From Sedimentibacter sp. (GTDB lineage: Bacteria; Bacillota; Clostridia; Tissierellales; Sedimentibacteraceae), in NCBI GenBank assembly GCA_029256005.1, contig JAQSYS010000063.1, positions 1-8,338 on the forward strand: a DNA stretch of 8,338 nt. The letters are read 5' to 3'. Below the pieces are notes generated by a model. The model was not told the DNA's origin. It ran no database searches and worked only from the letters and a program-made list of their open reading frames with translations. A program made the translations under genes and the position numbers. Shown here one piece after another: positions 1 to 7,218 of the stretch. Each line of letters begins with the position of its first letter. The stretch's first letter is position 1.

Positions 1-687
1 GTGGAAACGCGTGAAGGAAAAATAACTGCAACTCAAATGCTTGAAAGATTCTTGTTTACTGCTGATGTTCAATACAATTCAATTTTGAGATTGTCAGGGG
101 GAGAAAGAAGAAGACTATTTCTTCTAAGTATCTTAATGAGAGCGCCTAATATATTACTTTTGGATGAGCCAACTAATGATTTGGATATAGAGACATTAAC
201 TATATTGGAGGATTACCTAGAAAGCTTTGATGGAGCGGTTATAACTGTATCACACGACAGGTATTTTCTTGACAAGGTTGTAAATACGATTTTAGAGTTA
301 CCCGGAGATGGAAACGAAGTTAAAGAATATAACGGTGGCTATTCTGATTATATGACTGCTAAAATTTCTGAAGAACGAAACAATTCGGATGATAAAAAAG
401 ATGAAAAGAAAGAAATTTTTGAAGTAAGAGAAAAAAATAAAAAGTTGAAATTCTCATTTAAAGAAGAAAAGGAATATGCAACTATTGATGAAGATATAGC
501 AACATTGGAAGTTAAAATATCTTATTTGGAAAATCAGTTGGAAAAGCATGCCACAGATTATTCTAAATTGCAGGAATTAATGGAAGAGAAACAAGCAGCA
601 GAAGAACAGCTTGAAGAAAAAATGAATAGATGGATTTATTTAAATGATTTGGCAGAACAAATTGAAAACAAAAAGAACACTATTTAA
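1..687 (+). CDS. ABC-F family ATPase, Uup/YfmR type (5' partial)
   Basis: This is the C-terminal 228 residues of a soluble ABC-F protein, a family of ribosome-associated ATPases that act in translation rather than transport. Seen here is the second nucleotide-binding domain: the signature LSGGE at residues 31-35 of the visible part, Walker B ILLLDEP at 51-57 with catalytic Glu56, the D-loop NDLD, and the switch His85 in SHDRYFLD. A charged linker follows, then a C-terminal coiled coil (about 155-225) ending in a RW-x-YL motif like that of E. coli Uup. Family members are about 630 residues, so roughly 400 are missing upstream. The GTG at base 1 is therefore an internal valine codon, not a start; the Walker A of this domain lies outside the window. 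The gene ends in tandem TAA stops and has its own terminator. The Uup/YfmR subgroup is assigned from the tail. An antibiotic-resistance role (Vga/Lsa type) is less likely, because those proteins lack this kind of tail. Confidence 0.92.
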   Translation: METREGKITATQMLERFLFTADVQYNSILRLSGGERRRLFLLSILMRAPNILLLDEPTNDLDIETLTILEDYLESFDGAVITVSHDRYFLDKVVNTILELPGDGNEVKEYNGGYSDYMTAKISEERNNSDDKKDEKKEIFEVREKNKKLKFSFKEEKEYATIDEDIATLEVKISYLENQLEKHATDYSKLQELMEEKQAAEEQLEEKMNRWIYLNDLAEQIENKKNTI

Positions 688-711
688 TAAGGCGTTATGC
701 CTTATTTTTTT
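686..711 (+). terminator. Intrinsic terminator of the ABC-F gene
   Basis: A perfect 8-bp stem (AATAAGGC at 686-693 with GCCTTATT at 699-706) closes a 5-base loop GTTAT. The T-run spans 705-711. The stem begins inside the stop codon of the ABC-F gene. It separates that gene from the TetR-led operon downstream. Confidence 0.85.
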
Positions 712-769
712 GTCTAAAAATACGATACATTATTCTCCTAAAGCAACATTGTACATTGGTTATTAGACA

Positions 770-793
770 TATATTGACTAATTGGTCAATATA
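770..793 (+). promoter_or_regulatory. Operator 1, palindrome over the -35 box
   Basis: A 24-base palindrome with a single mismatched pair (T779/G784). Its core, TTGACTAATTGGTCAA (774-789), is almost the same as operator 2. It contains the -35 hexamer. It is the likely binding site for the TetR protein encoded immediately downstream, by analogy with autoregulated TetR systems. Confidence 0.75.
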
Positions 794-802
794 ATATATA
801 AT
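774..802 (+). promoter_or_regulatory. Sigma-A-type promoter of the TetR/ABC operon
   Basis: The -35 box TTGACT (774-779; 5 of 6 consensus) and -10 box TATAAT (797-802; perfect) are separated by exactly 17 bases. Transcription would start near 809, giving a leader of about 29 bases before the TetR start codon. The -35 box is the left half of operator 1, and the predicted start lies inside operator 2. A bound repressor should therefore block polymerase directly. The boxes are seen in the sequence; the start point and repression are inferred. Confidence 0.8.
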
Positions 803-805
803 AGG

Positions 806-821
806 TTGACTAATTAGTCAA
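806..821 (+). promoter_or_regulatory. Operator 2, perfect palindrome over the transcription start
   Basis: TTGACTAATTAGTCAA is a perfect 16-base palindrome. It differs from the core of operator 1 at one base. The two centres are 32 bases apart, about three helical turns, so two repressor dimers would sit on roughly the same face of the DNA. The site covers the predicted +1 and ends just before the TetR ribosome binding site. Confidence 0.78.
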
Positions 822-827
822 TATATT

Positions 828-833
828 GGAGGG
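828..833 (+). promoter_or_regulatory. Ribosome binding site deciding the TetR start
   Basis: GGAGGG lies four bases before ATG 838. An in-frame TTG at 826 overlaps this site and so could not use it, which makes ATG 838 the better start. Confidence 0.75.
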
Positions 834-837
834 CACG

Positions 838-1449
838 ATGCTTGACGAAACTAAAAGAGATAAAATATTGCAAGCTAGCCTTGAAGAGTTTGCAGAGTAT
901 GGGTATGAAAAGGCAAGCACAGACAGGATAAGCCAAAGAGCTGAAGTGTCAAAAGGTCTTATATTTCATTATTTTGGATCAAAAAGTAAGCTTTATATGA
1001 TTACGATAAATAATTGCATTGATGATATGTTTGAAGAGTATAAAAATGTGAAAACAGACAATATGGATTTTATAGGTAATATAAAATTATTGATGAAGAT
1101 AAAATATGACTTTTTCAATAAGAATCCACTGTATTACAGAATTATGCTAAACGGTTTTTATAATTCTCCTGCTGAGCTTAAGTGTGAGTTGCAAAACAGG
1201 TATTATGAACTAAGTAAAATTGGAATGGGCATTATAGCTGATATGATAAGTAATTTGCAATTGAAAAAAGGCGTTTCTATAGACAATGTAATAACTGTTA
1301 TTTCGGGGATTCAAAATATTCTCGAAAATAAATATTTATATCGTTTTACAAATGATACTGCTAGTTTTGAAGGTGTTTACACAATTGTATCAGATGAATT
1401 TATGAATTTGTTGAATATTGTTATGTATGGAATTATAGATGAAAAATAA
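838..1449 (+). CDS. TetR/AcrR-family transcriptional repressor
   Basis: This is a 203-residue DNA-binding regulator of usual TetR length. The N-terminal helix-turn-helix domain spans about residues 7-54. It shows the family pattern: a first helix ILQASLEEFAEYGYEKAS, then the turn and recognition helix with ISQRAEVSKGLIFHYFGSKS and KLY. The C-terminal all-helical region (about 60-200) has no recognisable ligand-specific signature; it would bind the inducer and form the dimer. The gene is first in an operon with an ABC exporter, and two near-identical palindromes lie across its promoter. It therefore most likely represses itself and the transporter until the exported compound, or a signal linked to it, binds. 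ATG 838 was chosen over an in-frame TTG at 826 because only ATG 838 has a properly placed Shine-Dalgarno site. The stop lies 13 bases before the ATPase start. The family call is firm; the ligand is unknown. Confidence 0.93.
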   Translation: MLDETKRDKILQASLEEFAEYGYEKASTDRISQRAEVSKGLIFHYFGSKSKLYMITINNCIDDMFEEYKNVKTDNMDFIGNIKLLMKIKYDFFNKNPLYYRIMLNGFYNSPAELKCELQNRYYELSKIGMGIIADMISNLQLKKGVSIDNVITVISGIQNILENKYLYRFTNDTASFEGVYTIVSDEFMNLLNIVMYGIIDEK

Positions 1450-1450
1450 C

Positions 1451-1455
1451 GGAGG
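1451..1455 (+). promoter_or_regulatory. Ribosome binding site deciding the ABC ATPase start
   Basis: GGAGG sits 7 bases before ATG 1463. An alternative in-frame ATG at 1439 overlaps the end of the TetR gene and has no comparable site upstream. Starting there would add eight residues (MKNNGGVI) that do not resemble the family's N-terminus. Confidence 0.75.
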
Positions 1456-1462
1456 CGTTATT

Positions 1463-2170
1463 ATGAATGAAATTGTTTTGAAAGTAGAAAACTTAAGCAA
1501 AAATTACCAAATGGGAGAGGTTACTGTCAAGGCCTTGGAAGACGTATCCTTAGACGCTGTTAAGGGTGAATTTATTGTAATTTTGGGTCCAAGCGGTTCA
1601 GGTAAAAGTACTCTATTAAATATTATCGGAGGAATGGACACACCAACCAGCGGCAATGTATATTTCAATGATGAACATATAACAAATATGAGCGACAAGG
1701 ATCTAACATTATATAGAAGAAATAAAATAGGATTTGTATTTCAATTTTATAATTTAATGGCTACATTGACGGCCAAGGAAAATGTTGAGCTTGCTGCAGA
1801 GTTATGCGAAAATGCAATTGATATTGATGAGGTTATGGAGTCGGTAGGACTTGGTGGAAGAAAAGACCATTTTCCTTCTCAGATGAGCGGTGGAGAGCAG
1901 CAAAGGGTTGCTATTGCAAGAGCAGTGGCTAAAAATCCGCAAATACTGCTTTGTGATGAACCAACCGGTGCACTTGATTTTGAAACAGGAATACAAATAT
2001 TGAAGGTTCTTAAGGATGTAAATGAAATATATAAAAACACTGTAATAGTAATCACTCACAATGCATCAATTGCTCAGATGGCTGATAAGGTTATTAAAAT
2101 GAGGAGTGGTAAGATTACGGATATTTCTATTAATGAAAGTCCTATACCGGCTGAAAGGATTGAGTGGTAA
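1463..2170 (+). CDS. ABC transporter ATPase, MacB/LolD (MJ0796-like) family
   Basis: This cytoplasmic ATPase subunit has 235 residues, the normal length for the LolD/MacB/FtsE group. All motifs are intact: Walker A GPSGSGKST at 42-50, Q-loop Gln94 in FVFQFYNL, signature MSGGEQQR at 141-148, Walker B ILLCDEPTGALD at 161-172 with catalytic Glu166, and switch His199 in ITHN. The FQFYNL Q-loop and the GALD D-loop are typical of ATPases that pair with FtsX/MacB-type permeases. A dimer should therefore drive the permease encoded next. The gene lies 13 bases after the TetR stop and overlaps the permease start by one base (TAATG), so translation of the two is probably coupled. A tail of about 20 residues after the last strand is not diagnostic. 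It cannot be told from sequence whether the complex exports a compound or does mechanical work on envelope components. Confidence 0.94.
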   Translation: MNEIVLKVENLSKNYQMGEVTVKALEDVSLDAVKGEFIVILGPSGSGKSTLLNIIGGMDTPTSGNVYFNDEHITNMSDKDLTLYRRNKIGFVFQFYNLMATLTAKENVELAAELCENAIDIDEVMESVGLGGRKDHFPSQMSGGEQQRVAIARAVAKNPQILLCDEPTGALDFETGIQILKVLKDVNEIYKNTVIVITHNASIAQMADKVIKMRSGKITDISINESPIPAERIEW

Positions 2171-4512
2171 TGAAAAAGCTTGATAAAAGACTTTTTAGAA
2201 TGATCAAAAATACCAAAGGTCAATTTATCGCAGTCCTGGCCATTATCATCACTGGTATTTTTGTTTTTACAGCTGTAAACAATTCTGCTAAAAATTTAAA
2301 TGATTCAATAAATGATTATTATATTGAAACTAATTTTGCCGATATTTTTGTAAAGGGTTCAAGCTTGCCTGAAAAGTTGGAGAAGCAGCTGCCCGGAACA
2401 AATGACATAATAGACGCAGAAGCAAGAATCGTGTTTGATACAAAGTTTATAACAGATGATAAAGACGAAAATGTTAATGTAAGAGTGATTTCTGTTGATA
2501 AATATGAAAACAAAATCAACAAACTGTTTATGAAGACAGGAAAAAGGATTTTGGATGAAAAGGATGCAATTTTGATTGAACAGTTTGCTGTTGCAAGAAA
2601 TATAAATGTTGGGGATGAAATAAAAATCAAAATCAACGGGAGGCAAACAAGTTTCAACGTTTCAGGAATTGCAACAAGTTCAGAATATGCCTACATGATG
2701 GAAAATGAGCAAACTATGCTTCCTAATCCAGAAAATTTTGGTGTCATATATCTTGAAGAAGACTATTTGAGAAAAGTATACAGCTCCAGAGGAAACTTCA
2801 ATGAAATTCTGCTGTCAGTCAATGATGATGATAATATTGAAAAAATAGCTGACCAATTGGAAGATAATCTGGATGAGTATGGAGTTTCAAGGGTCATTAA
2901 AAAATCAGATCAACTTAGCAACAACATGCTTAGCCAAGAAATTTCTGGTCTTGAAATGATGTCACAATCAATTCCTGTTGTATTTTTAGCCTTTGCCGGT
3001 ATAATGCTCGCTAGCATGTTGTCAAGAATAGTGAAAAAAGATAGAACTTCAATAGGAGTATTAAAGGCTCTTGGTTTTACAGATGGGGAAATAGTTGTTC
3101 ATTACTTGAAGTATGCAGCTATTGTTGGGATAACAGGAGGATTGACGGGATCAATTTTCGGGACTGCTTTATCTGGAGTTATGACGAGTTATTACCTTGT
3201 GTTCTTTAGTATACCTATGTTGACAGTGAAGGTTTATTATTATAGAATATTAATTTCTGTTGTATTATCATTGTTGTTTTGCATAATCTCAGGATTTTTG
3301 GGTGTAAGGGGTATTGTTAGAATAAATCCTGCTGAATCCATGAAGCCTGAATCACCCAAAAAGGGAAAAAGGTTATTAGTTGAAAACATTAAGTTTTTCT
3401 GGAACCATATTCCTTTTTCGTGGAAAATGGTTATTAGGAACATATTCAGAGAAAAGAAGAAGTTTGTTTTTATCGGAGCTGCTGTGGCAATAACCTGCGG
3501 CATGATGATTATGACAATATGGATGATAGATATAATTGATGTCATGTTTAACAGACATTATAGTGAGTTTAGCAAGGTTCAGTACAACATAAGCTTTGAT
3601 AGCTTTAAAGATGAGAGTGTATTAAGTGAATTTGCTGAAGCAGTAAAAGTAGATGATATGGAAGGTAGAATAGAATTACCATTTGAGATAGAAAACGGCA
3701 GGTATTCTAAAATTGTTAATGTGATCGGATTAAATGAAGATACAGTTTTTTACGGTTTTAGAGATATGAAAAATAATAAGGTTCAAGTACCTTCACAGGG
3801 AATTTTATTGTCATCCAACTTAGCAAATTCTTTAAATGCAAATGTTGGGGATGTAATATTATTGAATAACTTTGTATCTGATGACGAAGCATTTGTGACA
3901 GTCAAGGGTATTATCAACCAGACACTGGGCATCAACGGTTATATGAGTATAGATTATTTAAATGAGCAGTTTCTGGACAAGAGAATTATTAACGGTGTAT
4001 ATATAAATTCTGACGAGGATGTTCCAAATAAATTGGACGATATGAAGAATATAAATGTGCAGTCTCAAAATGACATGAAATTGGCCTTTGAAGAATTTAC
4101 AGCAGTCACTGCAATGTCCATGGGATTTATGGTTGTATTTTCAGGACTTTTGGGATTTGTAATAGTATACAGCATGACTCTCATGAGTATCAATGAAAGA
4201 ACCTTGGAATTTTCGTCACTGAGAGTTATGGGGTTTTCAAAAAAAGAAATATTTAACATGCTGATAAGAGAAAATATGATTATGACTGTGATAGGGATTA
4301 TTTCAGGTATACCGGTGGGGTTGTGGCTTGTGAAATATTTAGGCGATGCATTTACCACGGACATTTATACAATGAAAGAGCCGGTTAATCCAAAGAGTAT
4401 ATTTATTTCAATAATATTGACAATTATATTCATAATTTTAGCACAGCTGATGACTTATGCTAAAATCCACAAGCTTGATTTCATGCAAGCTTTAAAAAAC
4501 AGAATATCGTAA
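2170..4512 (+). CDS. FtsX/MacB-type ABC permease, tandem two-module protein
   Basis: This integral membrane protein of 780 residues is built as two MacB-like modules in tandem. Module 1 has TM1 (about 18-38), an extracellular domain (about 40-265) and TM2-4 (268-288, 316-338, 360-379). Module 2 has TM5 (432-455), an extracellular domain (about 457-645) and TM6-8 (651-672, 703-725, 743-763). The duplication shows in the cytoplasmic coupling segments after TM2 and TM6: DRT...VLKALGF (291-303) matches ERT...SLRVMGF (676-689). One chain thus supplies both halves of what MacB builds as a homodimer. ATG 2170 overlaps the ATPase stop; GTG 2164, two codons upstream, is a possible alternative because AAAGGA at 2154-2159 could serve either. 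The partners are the ATPase before it and the adaptor after it. Substrate unknown; drugs, peptides or lipids are all possible. Topology is judged by eye from hydrophobicity. Confidence 0.9.
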   Translation: MKKLDKRLFRMIKNTKGQFIAVLAIIITGIFVFTAVNNSAKNLNDSINDYYIETNFADIFVKGSSLPEKLEKQLPGTNDIIDAEARIVFDTKFITDDKDENVNVRVISVDKYENKINKLFMKTGKRILDEKDAILIEQFAVARNINVGDEIKIKINGRQTSFNVSGIATSSEYAYMMENEQTMLPNPENFGVIYLEEDYLRKVYSSRGNFNEILLSVNDDDNIEKIADQLEDNLDEYGVSRVIKKSDQLSNNMLSQEISGLEMMSQSIPVVFLAFAGIMLASMLSRIVKKDRTSIGVLKALGFTDGEIVVHYLKYAAIVGITGGLTGSIFGTALSGVMTSYYLVFFSIPMLTVKVYYYRILISVVLSLLFCIISGFLGVRGIVRINPAESMKPESPKKGKRLLVENIKFFWNHIPFSWKMVIRNIFREKKKFVFIGAAVAITCGMMIMTIWMIDIIDVMFNRHYSEFSKVQYNISFDSFKDESVLSEFAEAVKVDDMEGRIELPFEIENGRYSKIVNVIGLNEDTVFYGFRDMKNNKVQVPSQGILLSSNLANSLNANVGDVILLNNFVSDDEAFVTVKGIINQTLGINGYMSIDYLNEQFLDKRIINGVYINSDEDVPNKLDDMKNINVQSQNDMKLAFEEFTAVTAMSMGFMVVFSGLLGFVIVYSMTLMSINERTLEFSSLRVMGFSKKEIFNMLIRENMIMTVIGIISGIPVGLWLVKYLGDAFTTDIYTMKEPVNPKSIFISIILTIIFIILAQLMTYAKIHKLDFMQALKNRIS

Positions 4513-4517
4513 TTATT

Positions 4518-4524
4518 AGGAGGG
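4518..4524 (+). promoter_or_regulatory. Ribosome binding site deciding the GTG start of the adaptor
   Basis: AGGAGGG lies 4 bases before GTG 4529, in the 16-base gap after the permease stop. It supports the non-ATG start, which is followed directly by a basic, then hydrophobic, membrane anchor. Confidence 0.7.
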
Positions 4525-4528
4525 CAAA

Positions 4529-5722
4529 GTGAAAATAAAATTTAAAAAGAAGTACGTAATAGTATCTATATTATTGGTATTTGTATTAATTGTTGCATCT
4601 TCAATGCTATCCGGCGGGCAAAATTCATATGATGGAAATACATCAAAGGTAAAGCTTGGCAGTATTCAAGATACATTAGAGGAGACAGGAACTGTTTTTT
4701 CAAAAAGAGTTAACATTTTTTATTCTGATACGAGCCAAAGAGTAAAGGTGGTAAATGTTTCTGTTGGAGACAAGGTTAACAAAGGTGATATAATATTAAC
4801 TTATGAAAATAATTATGATTTGGAAATTGAAAAGGCAAATAAACAAATAGAGGCAGTAACAGCAACATACAATGAAACCGTGAAAGGGGCAGACTTTCAG
4901 GAGATTTCAAATATGAAGCTTAATATCAGCACTTTAGAAAACAATCTGAACTTTGCAAGAAACAACTTTGAAAAAACAAAGGTTCTTTATGAAAATAATG
5001 CTGTGAGTGAGGTTGAATACAAGGAAGCAGAAAATAATGTCATAGCTTTTGAAAACCAGCTTCTAGAAGCAAAAAATAATTATGATTTAATGATGAAGGG
5101 TGTTTCTTCAAATGTTAAAAAACAATATGAGGCACAAATTGAAGAAATAATGGTTCAAATAAAAATATTGGAGCAAAGCATAGAGAAAGCATCTATTAAA
5201 GCAGAATTTGATGGAATAATTACTGAAATGAATGTTCATCAGGGCGGGATGACACAGACAGGAGTTCCGGTAGTGGAAATTCAGGATGAAAACAACCTAG
5301 GTATTTATGTGGAGGTATTAGCTGAAGATGCAGTAAAAACAGTTAACGGAATGCCGTTTATAGCTAATTTTGATGATGAATCAAGAGAACTCAAGGTTAA
5401 CAGAATATATCCAAAGGCCGAAGCATCGGTATCTGAGCTTGGAGTTGAACAAAAGAGAGTCAGGATTGAAGCGGATTTAGTTGATGATATGAAAATGAAA
5501 ATCGGCGCAGAGATTGATGTGGTTATTATCCTTGAAGAAAAAGAAAATGTGCTTTTGGTTGATAGAGATGCCATATACGAGAAAAATCAAAAGGAATTTG
5601 TAACAGTCATAGATAATGACAAAGAAGTTGAAAAAGAAGTTACCACAGGCTTAAAGAATGATGATTACGCAGAAATAACATCCGGTTTAAGCGAAAATGA
5701 AGTTGTTTTAATTGAATATTAA
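4529..5722 (+). CDS. HlyD/MacA-like periplasmic-adaptor (membrane fusion) subunit
   Basis: This 397-residue adaptor starts at GTG. It has a basic N-terminus (KIKFKKK) and one membrane anchor (about 9-28) with no lipobox cysteine, so it should be an N-terminally anchored extracellular protein. The order is canonical: first half of a lipoyl-like domain (about 65-95, VSVGDKVNKGD), a long helical hairpin rich in E, K, N and Q (about 95-222), the second lipoyl half (about 222-253, AEFDGIITEMNVHQGG), a beta-barrel (about 255-335) and a membrane-proximal domain (336-397). The hairpin contains the common adaptor motif YENNAVSEVEYKEAE (154-168). In diderms such proteins bridge to an outer-membrane channel. 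In monoderms, as with B. subtilis YknX of the YknXYZ system, they presumably act with the permease's extracellular domains. It is the last clear member of the operon. The family is firm; the partner substrate is unknown. Confidence 0.92.
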   Translation: MKIKFKKKYVIVSILLVFVLIVASSMLSGGQNSYDGNTSKVKLGSIQDTLEETGTVFSKRVNIFYSDTSQRVKVVNVSVGDKVNKGDIILTYENNYDLEIEKANKQIEAVTATYNETVKGADFQEISNMKLNISTLENNLNFARNNFEKTKVLYENNAVSEVEYKEAENNVIAFENQLLEAKNNYDLMMKGVSSNVKKQYEAQIEEIMVQIKILEQSIEKASIKAEFDGIITEMNVHQGGMTQTGVPVVEIQDENNLGIYVEVLAEDAVKTVNGMPFIANFDDESRELKVNRIYPKAEASVSELGVEQKRVRIEADLVDDMKMKIGAEIDVVIILEEKENVLLVDRDAIYEKNQKEFVTVIDNDKEVEKEVTTGLKNDDYAEITSGLSENEVVLIEY

Positions 5723-5739
5723 GATATTTATAGTAAAAT
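5712..5739 (+). promoter_or_regulatory. Possible weak promoter before the oxidoreductase gene
   Basis: TTGAAT (5712-5717) and TAAAAT (5734-5739) lie 16 bases apart, straddling the end of the adaptor gene. Four and five of six bases match the consensus. In such AT-rich DNA this could occur by chance, so it is only a candidate for independent expression of the downstream gene. Confidence 0.3.
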
Positions 5740-5789
5740 AAGAATATTGAAAAAACATAAGGTAATAAGAATATTAAGAAACATGAAGG
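5737..5789 (+). repeat. Imperfect 27-base tandem direct repeat in a leader
   Basis: AATAAGAATATT occurs at 5737-5748 and again at 5764-5775, exactly 27 bases on. Each copy is followed by a similar A-rich run: GAAAAAACATAAGG in copy 1 and AAGAAACATGAAGG in copy 2. The second copy supplies most of the ribosome binding site (AAGGAG, 5786-5791) of the oxidoreductase. It looks like a small local duplication of the leader; function is not evident. Confidence 0.6.
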
Positions 5790-5796
5790 AGACAAA

Positions 5797-7218
5797 ATGA
5801 AATACGATTTAATAATTGTTGGTGCAGGTCCTTCAGGAATATTTACTGCATTTGAATTTAACAGAATACAGCCTGATAAGAAAATATTATTGATTGAACA
5901 GGGAAAAGCAATTGAAAAAAGAAATTGTCCTAAGGATAAAACGAAGAAATGCATTAATTGCCAGCCATATTGCAGCATTACAACAGGATTTTCAGGAGCA
6001 GGTGCATTTTCTGACGGCAAGCTTTCATTAAGCCCTGAGGTAGGGGGAGATTTGCCTGAACTTATAGGGTATGAATATACGCAGGAATTAATTGATTACA
6101 CAGATAAAATATATCTTCAATTTGGTGCTGACACAAAAGTTGAGGGTATTGAAAGCAAGGAAGAAATAAAGGAAGTAAGAAGAAAAGCCATAGAAGCAGG
6201 ACTAAAGTTAGTAGACTGTCCTATAAGACATCTGGGAACAGAAAAAGCACAGGAAATATATCAAAAAATTCAAAACCACCTGGTAGAAAACGGAGTAGAA
6301 ATAAAATTCGGAACAACATCTACAGACATAATAGTGGAAAATGGTGCCATTAAGGGAGTTATAGTAACTGATTCATTAAAGAAAAATTCTGAAGAGAGAT
6401 TTTATTCTGATAATGTAGTTATATCTGCAGGCAGAAAGGGCGCAGACTGGTTAAAGCAATTATGTGTTGCGCATGACATCAATCATAGAGCAGGTACAGT
6501 TGATATTGGAGTAAGAGTTGAAGTAAGAAATGAAGTAATGGAAAAGGTAAATAATATTTTGTATGAATCAAAATTAATTGGTTATCCACAACCGTTTAAG
6601 GATAAGGTAAGAACATTTTGTCAGAATCCGGGAGGCTTTGTTAGTCAGGAAAATTACGACAATAATCTTGCCGTTGTTAATGGACATTCATACAAAGATA
6701 AGAAATCAAATAACACTAACTTGGCTATATTAAGCTCGCATAATTTCAGCCATCCGTTCAATGAGCCTATCAAATACGGAGCAAAAGTTGCAGAGCTCTT
6801 AAATATGCTTGGAGGCGGAAGAATACTGGTTCAAAAATACGGCGACATTCTGGATGGTAAAAGAACATGGCAGAATGAATTGTCAAGGTCCAATGTAATT
6901 CCTACATTGCCAGATGCAGTTGCTGGAGATATCACTTCGGCTATGCCATACAGAACCATGACAAATATTATAAACTTCATTGAAGCATTAGATACAGTAG
7001 TGCCTGGTTTTGCTTCTACAGAAACATTACTTTATGGACCTGAAGTTAAGTTTTACAGCAATAAGGTAGATTTAAGTCTGGATTTTGAAACAAACATTAA
7101 AAATTTGCACTGTCTCGGAGATGCCAGCGGCTGGACCAGAGGACTTATGATGGCTTCTCTTATGGGAGTGAGGATGGGACAAATATTAGGAAAGGGGACA
7201 CACCTTAACGAAGTGTAA
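5797..7218 (+). CDS. FAD-dependent dehydrogenase, uncharacterised COG2509-type
   Basis: This soluble flavoprotein of 473 residues has a Rossmann FAD-binding start: DLIIVGAGPSG with GxGxxG at 9-14 and acidic Glu34 at the end of strand 2 for the ribose. The matching C-terminal FAD motif is CLGDASGWTRGLM (439-451). Between them it shows hallmarks of the COG2509 'uncharacterised FAD-dependent dehydrogenase' group: a four-cysteine cluster (Cys44, 52, 55, 59) followed by FSGAGAFSDGKL (65-76). No in vivo substrate is known to me for this group, so no specific reaction is claimed. ATG 5797 has AAGGAG five bases upstream (5786-5791). There is no terminator in the 74 bases after the adaptor gene, so transcription may run in from the transporter operon. 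The last seven residues (467-473, GTHLNEV) are encoded by the left arm of a palindrome and do not look like native protein sequence. Misannotation as a thioredoxin reductase or a glutamate synthase subunit is unlikely to be correct. Confidence 0.88.
   Translation: MKYDLIIVGAGPSGIFTAFEFNRIQPDKKILLIEQGKAIEKRNCPKDKTKKCINCQPYCSITTGFSGAGAFSDGKLSLSPEVGGDLPELIGYEYTQELIDYTDKIYLQFGADTKVEGIESKEEIKEVRRKAIEAGLKLVDCPIRHLGTEKAQEIYQKIQNHLVENGVEIKFGTTSTDIIVENGAIKGVIVTDSLKKNSEERFYSDNVVISAGRKGADWLKQLCVAHDINHRAGTVDIGVRVEVRNEVMEKVNNILYESKLIGYPQPFKDKVRTFCQNPGGFVSQENYDNNLAVVNGHSYKDKKSNNTNLAILSSHNFSHPFNEPIKYGAKVAELLNMLGGGRILVQKYGDILDGKRTWQNELSRSNVIPTLPDAVAGDITSAMPYRTMTNIINFIEALDTVVPGFASTETLLYGPEVKFYSNKVDLSLDFETNIKNLHCLGDASGWTRGLMMASLMGVRMGQILGKGTHLNEV

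Noticed and set aside
1..3. GTG at base 1 as the start of a 228-residue protein
   Set aside because: The sequence enters in the middle of the second ABC domain, without its Walker A. Family members continue far upstream, so this is an internal valine codon at the window edge.
826..837. TTG 826 as the TetR start
   Set aside because: It overlaps its own would-be ribosome binding site. ATG 838 has GGAGGG at 828-833 and fits family length.
1439..1462. ATG 1439 as the ABC ATPase start, overlapping the TetR gene
   Set aside because: No suitable ribosome binding site precedes it, whereas GGAGG at 1451-1455 points to ATG 1463.
2319..2657. Minus-strand open frames opposite the permease gene, and similar ones elsewhere (for example 3240-3545, 4065-4364, 5305-5574)
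   Set aside because: They lie entirely opposite strongly supported genes, have no family-like motifs, and show low-complexity composition expected from antisense reading of AT-rich coding DNA.
5640..6020. Minus-strand open frame of 126 codons spanning the gap between the adaptor and the oxidoreductase
   Set aside because: Most of it is antisense to two real genes, and the protein resembles no family I recognise.
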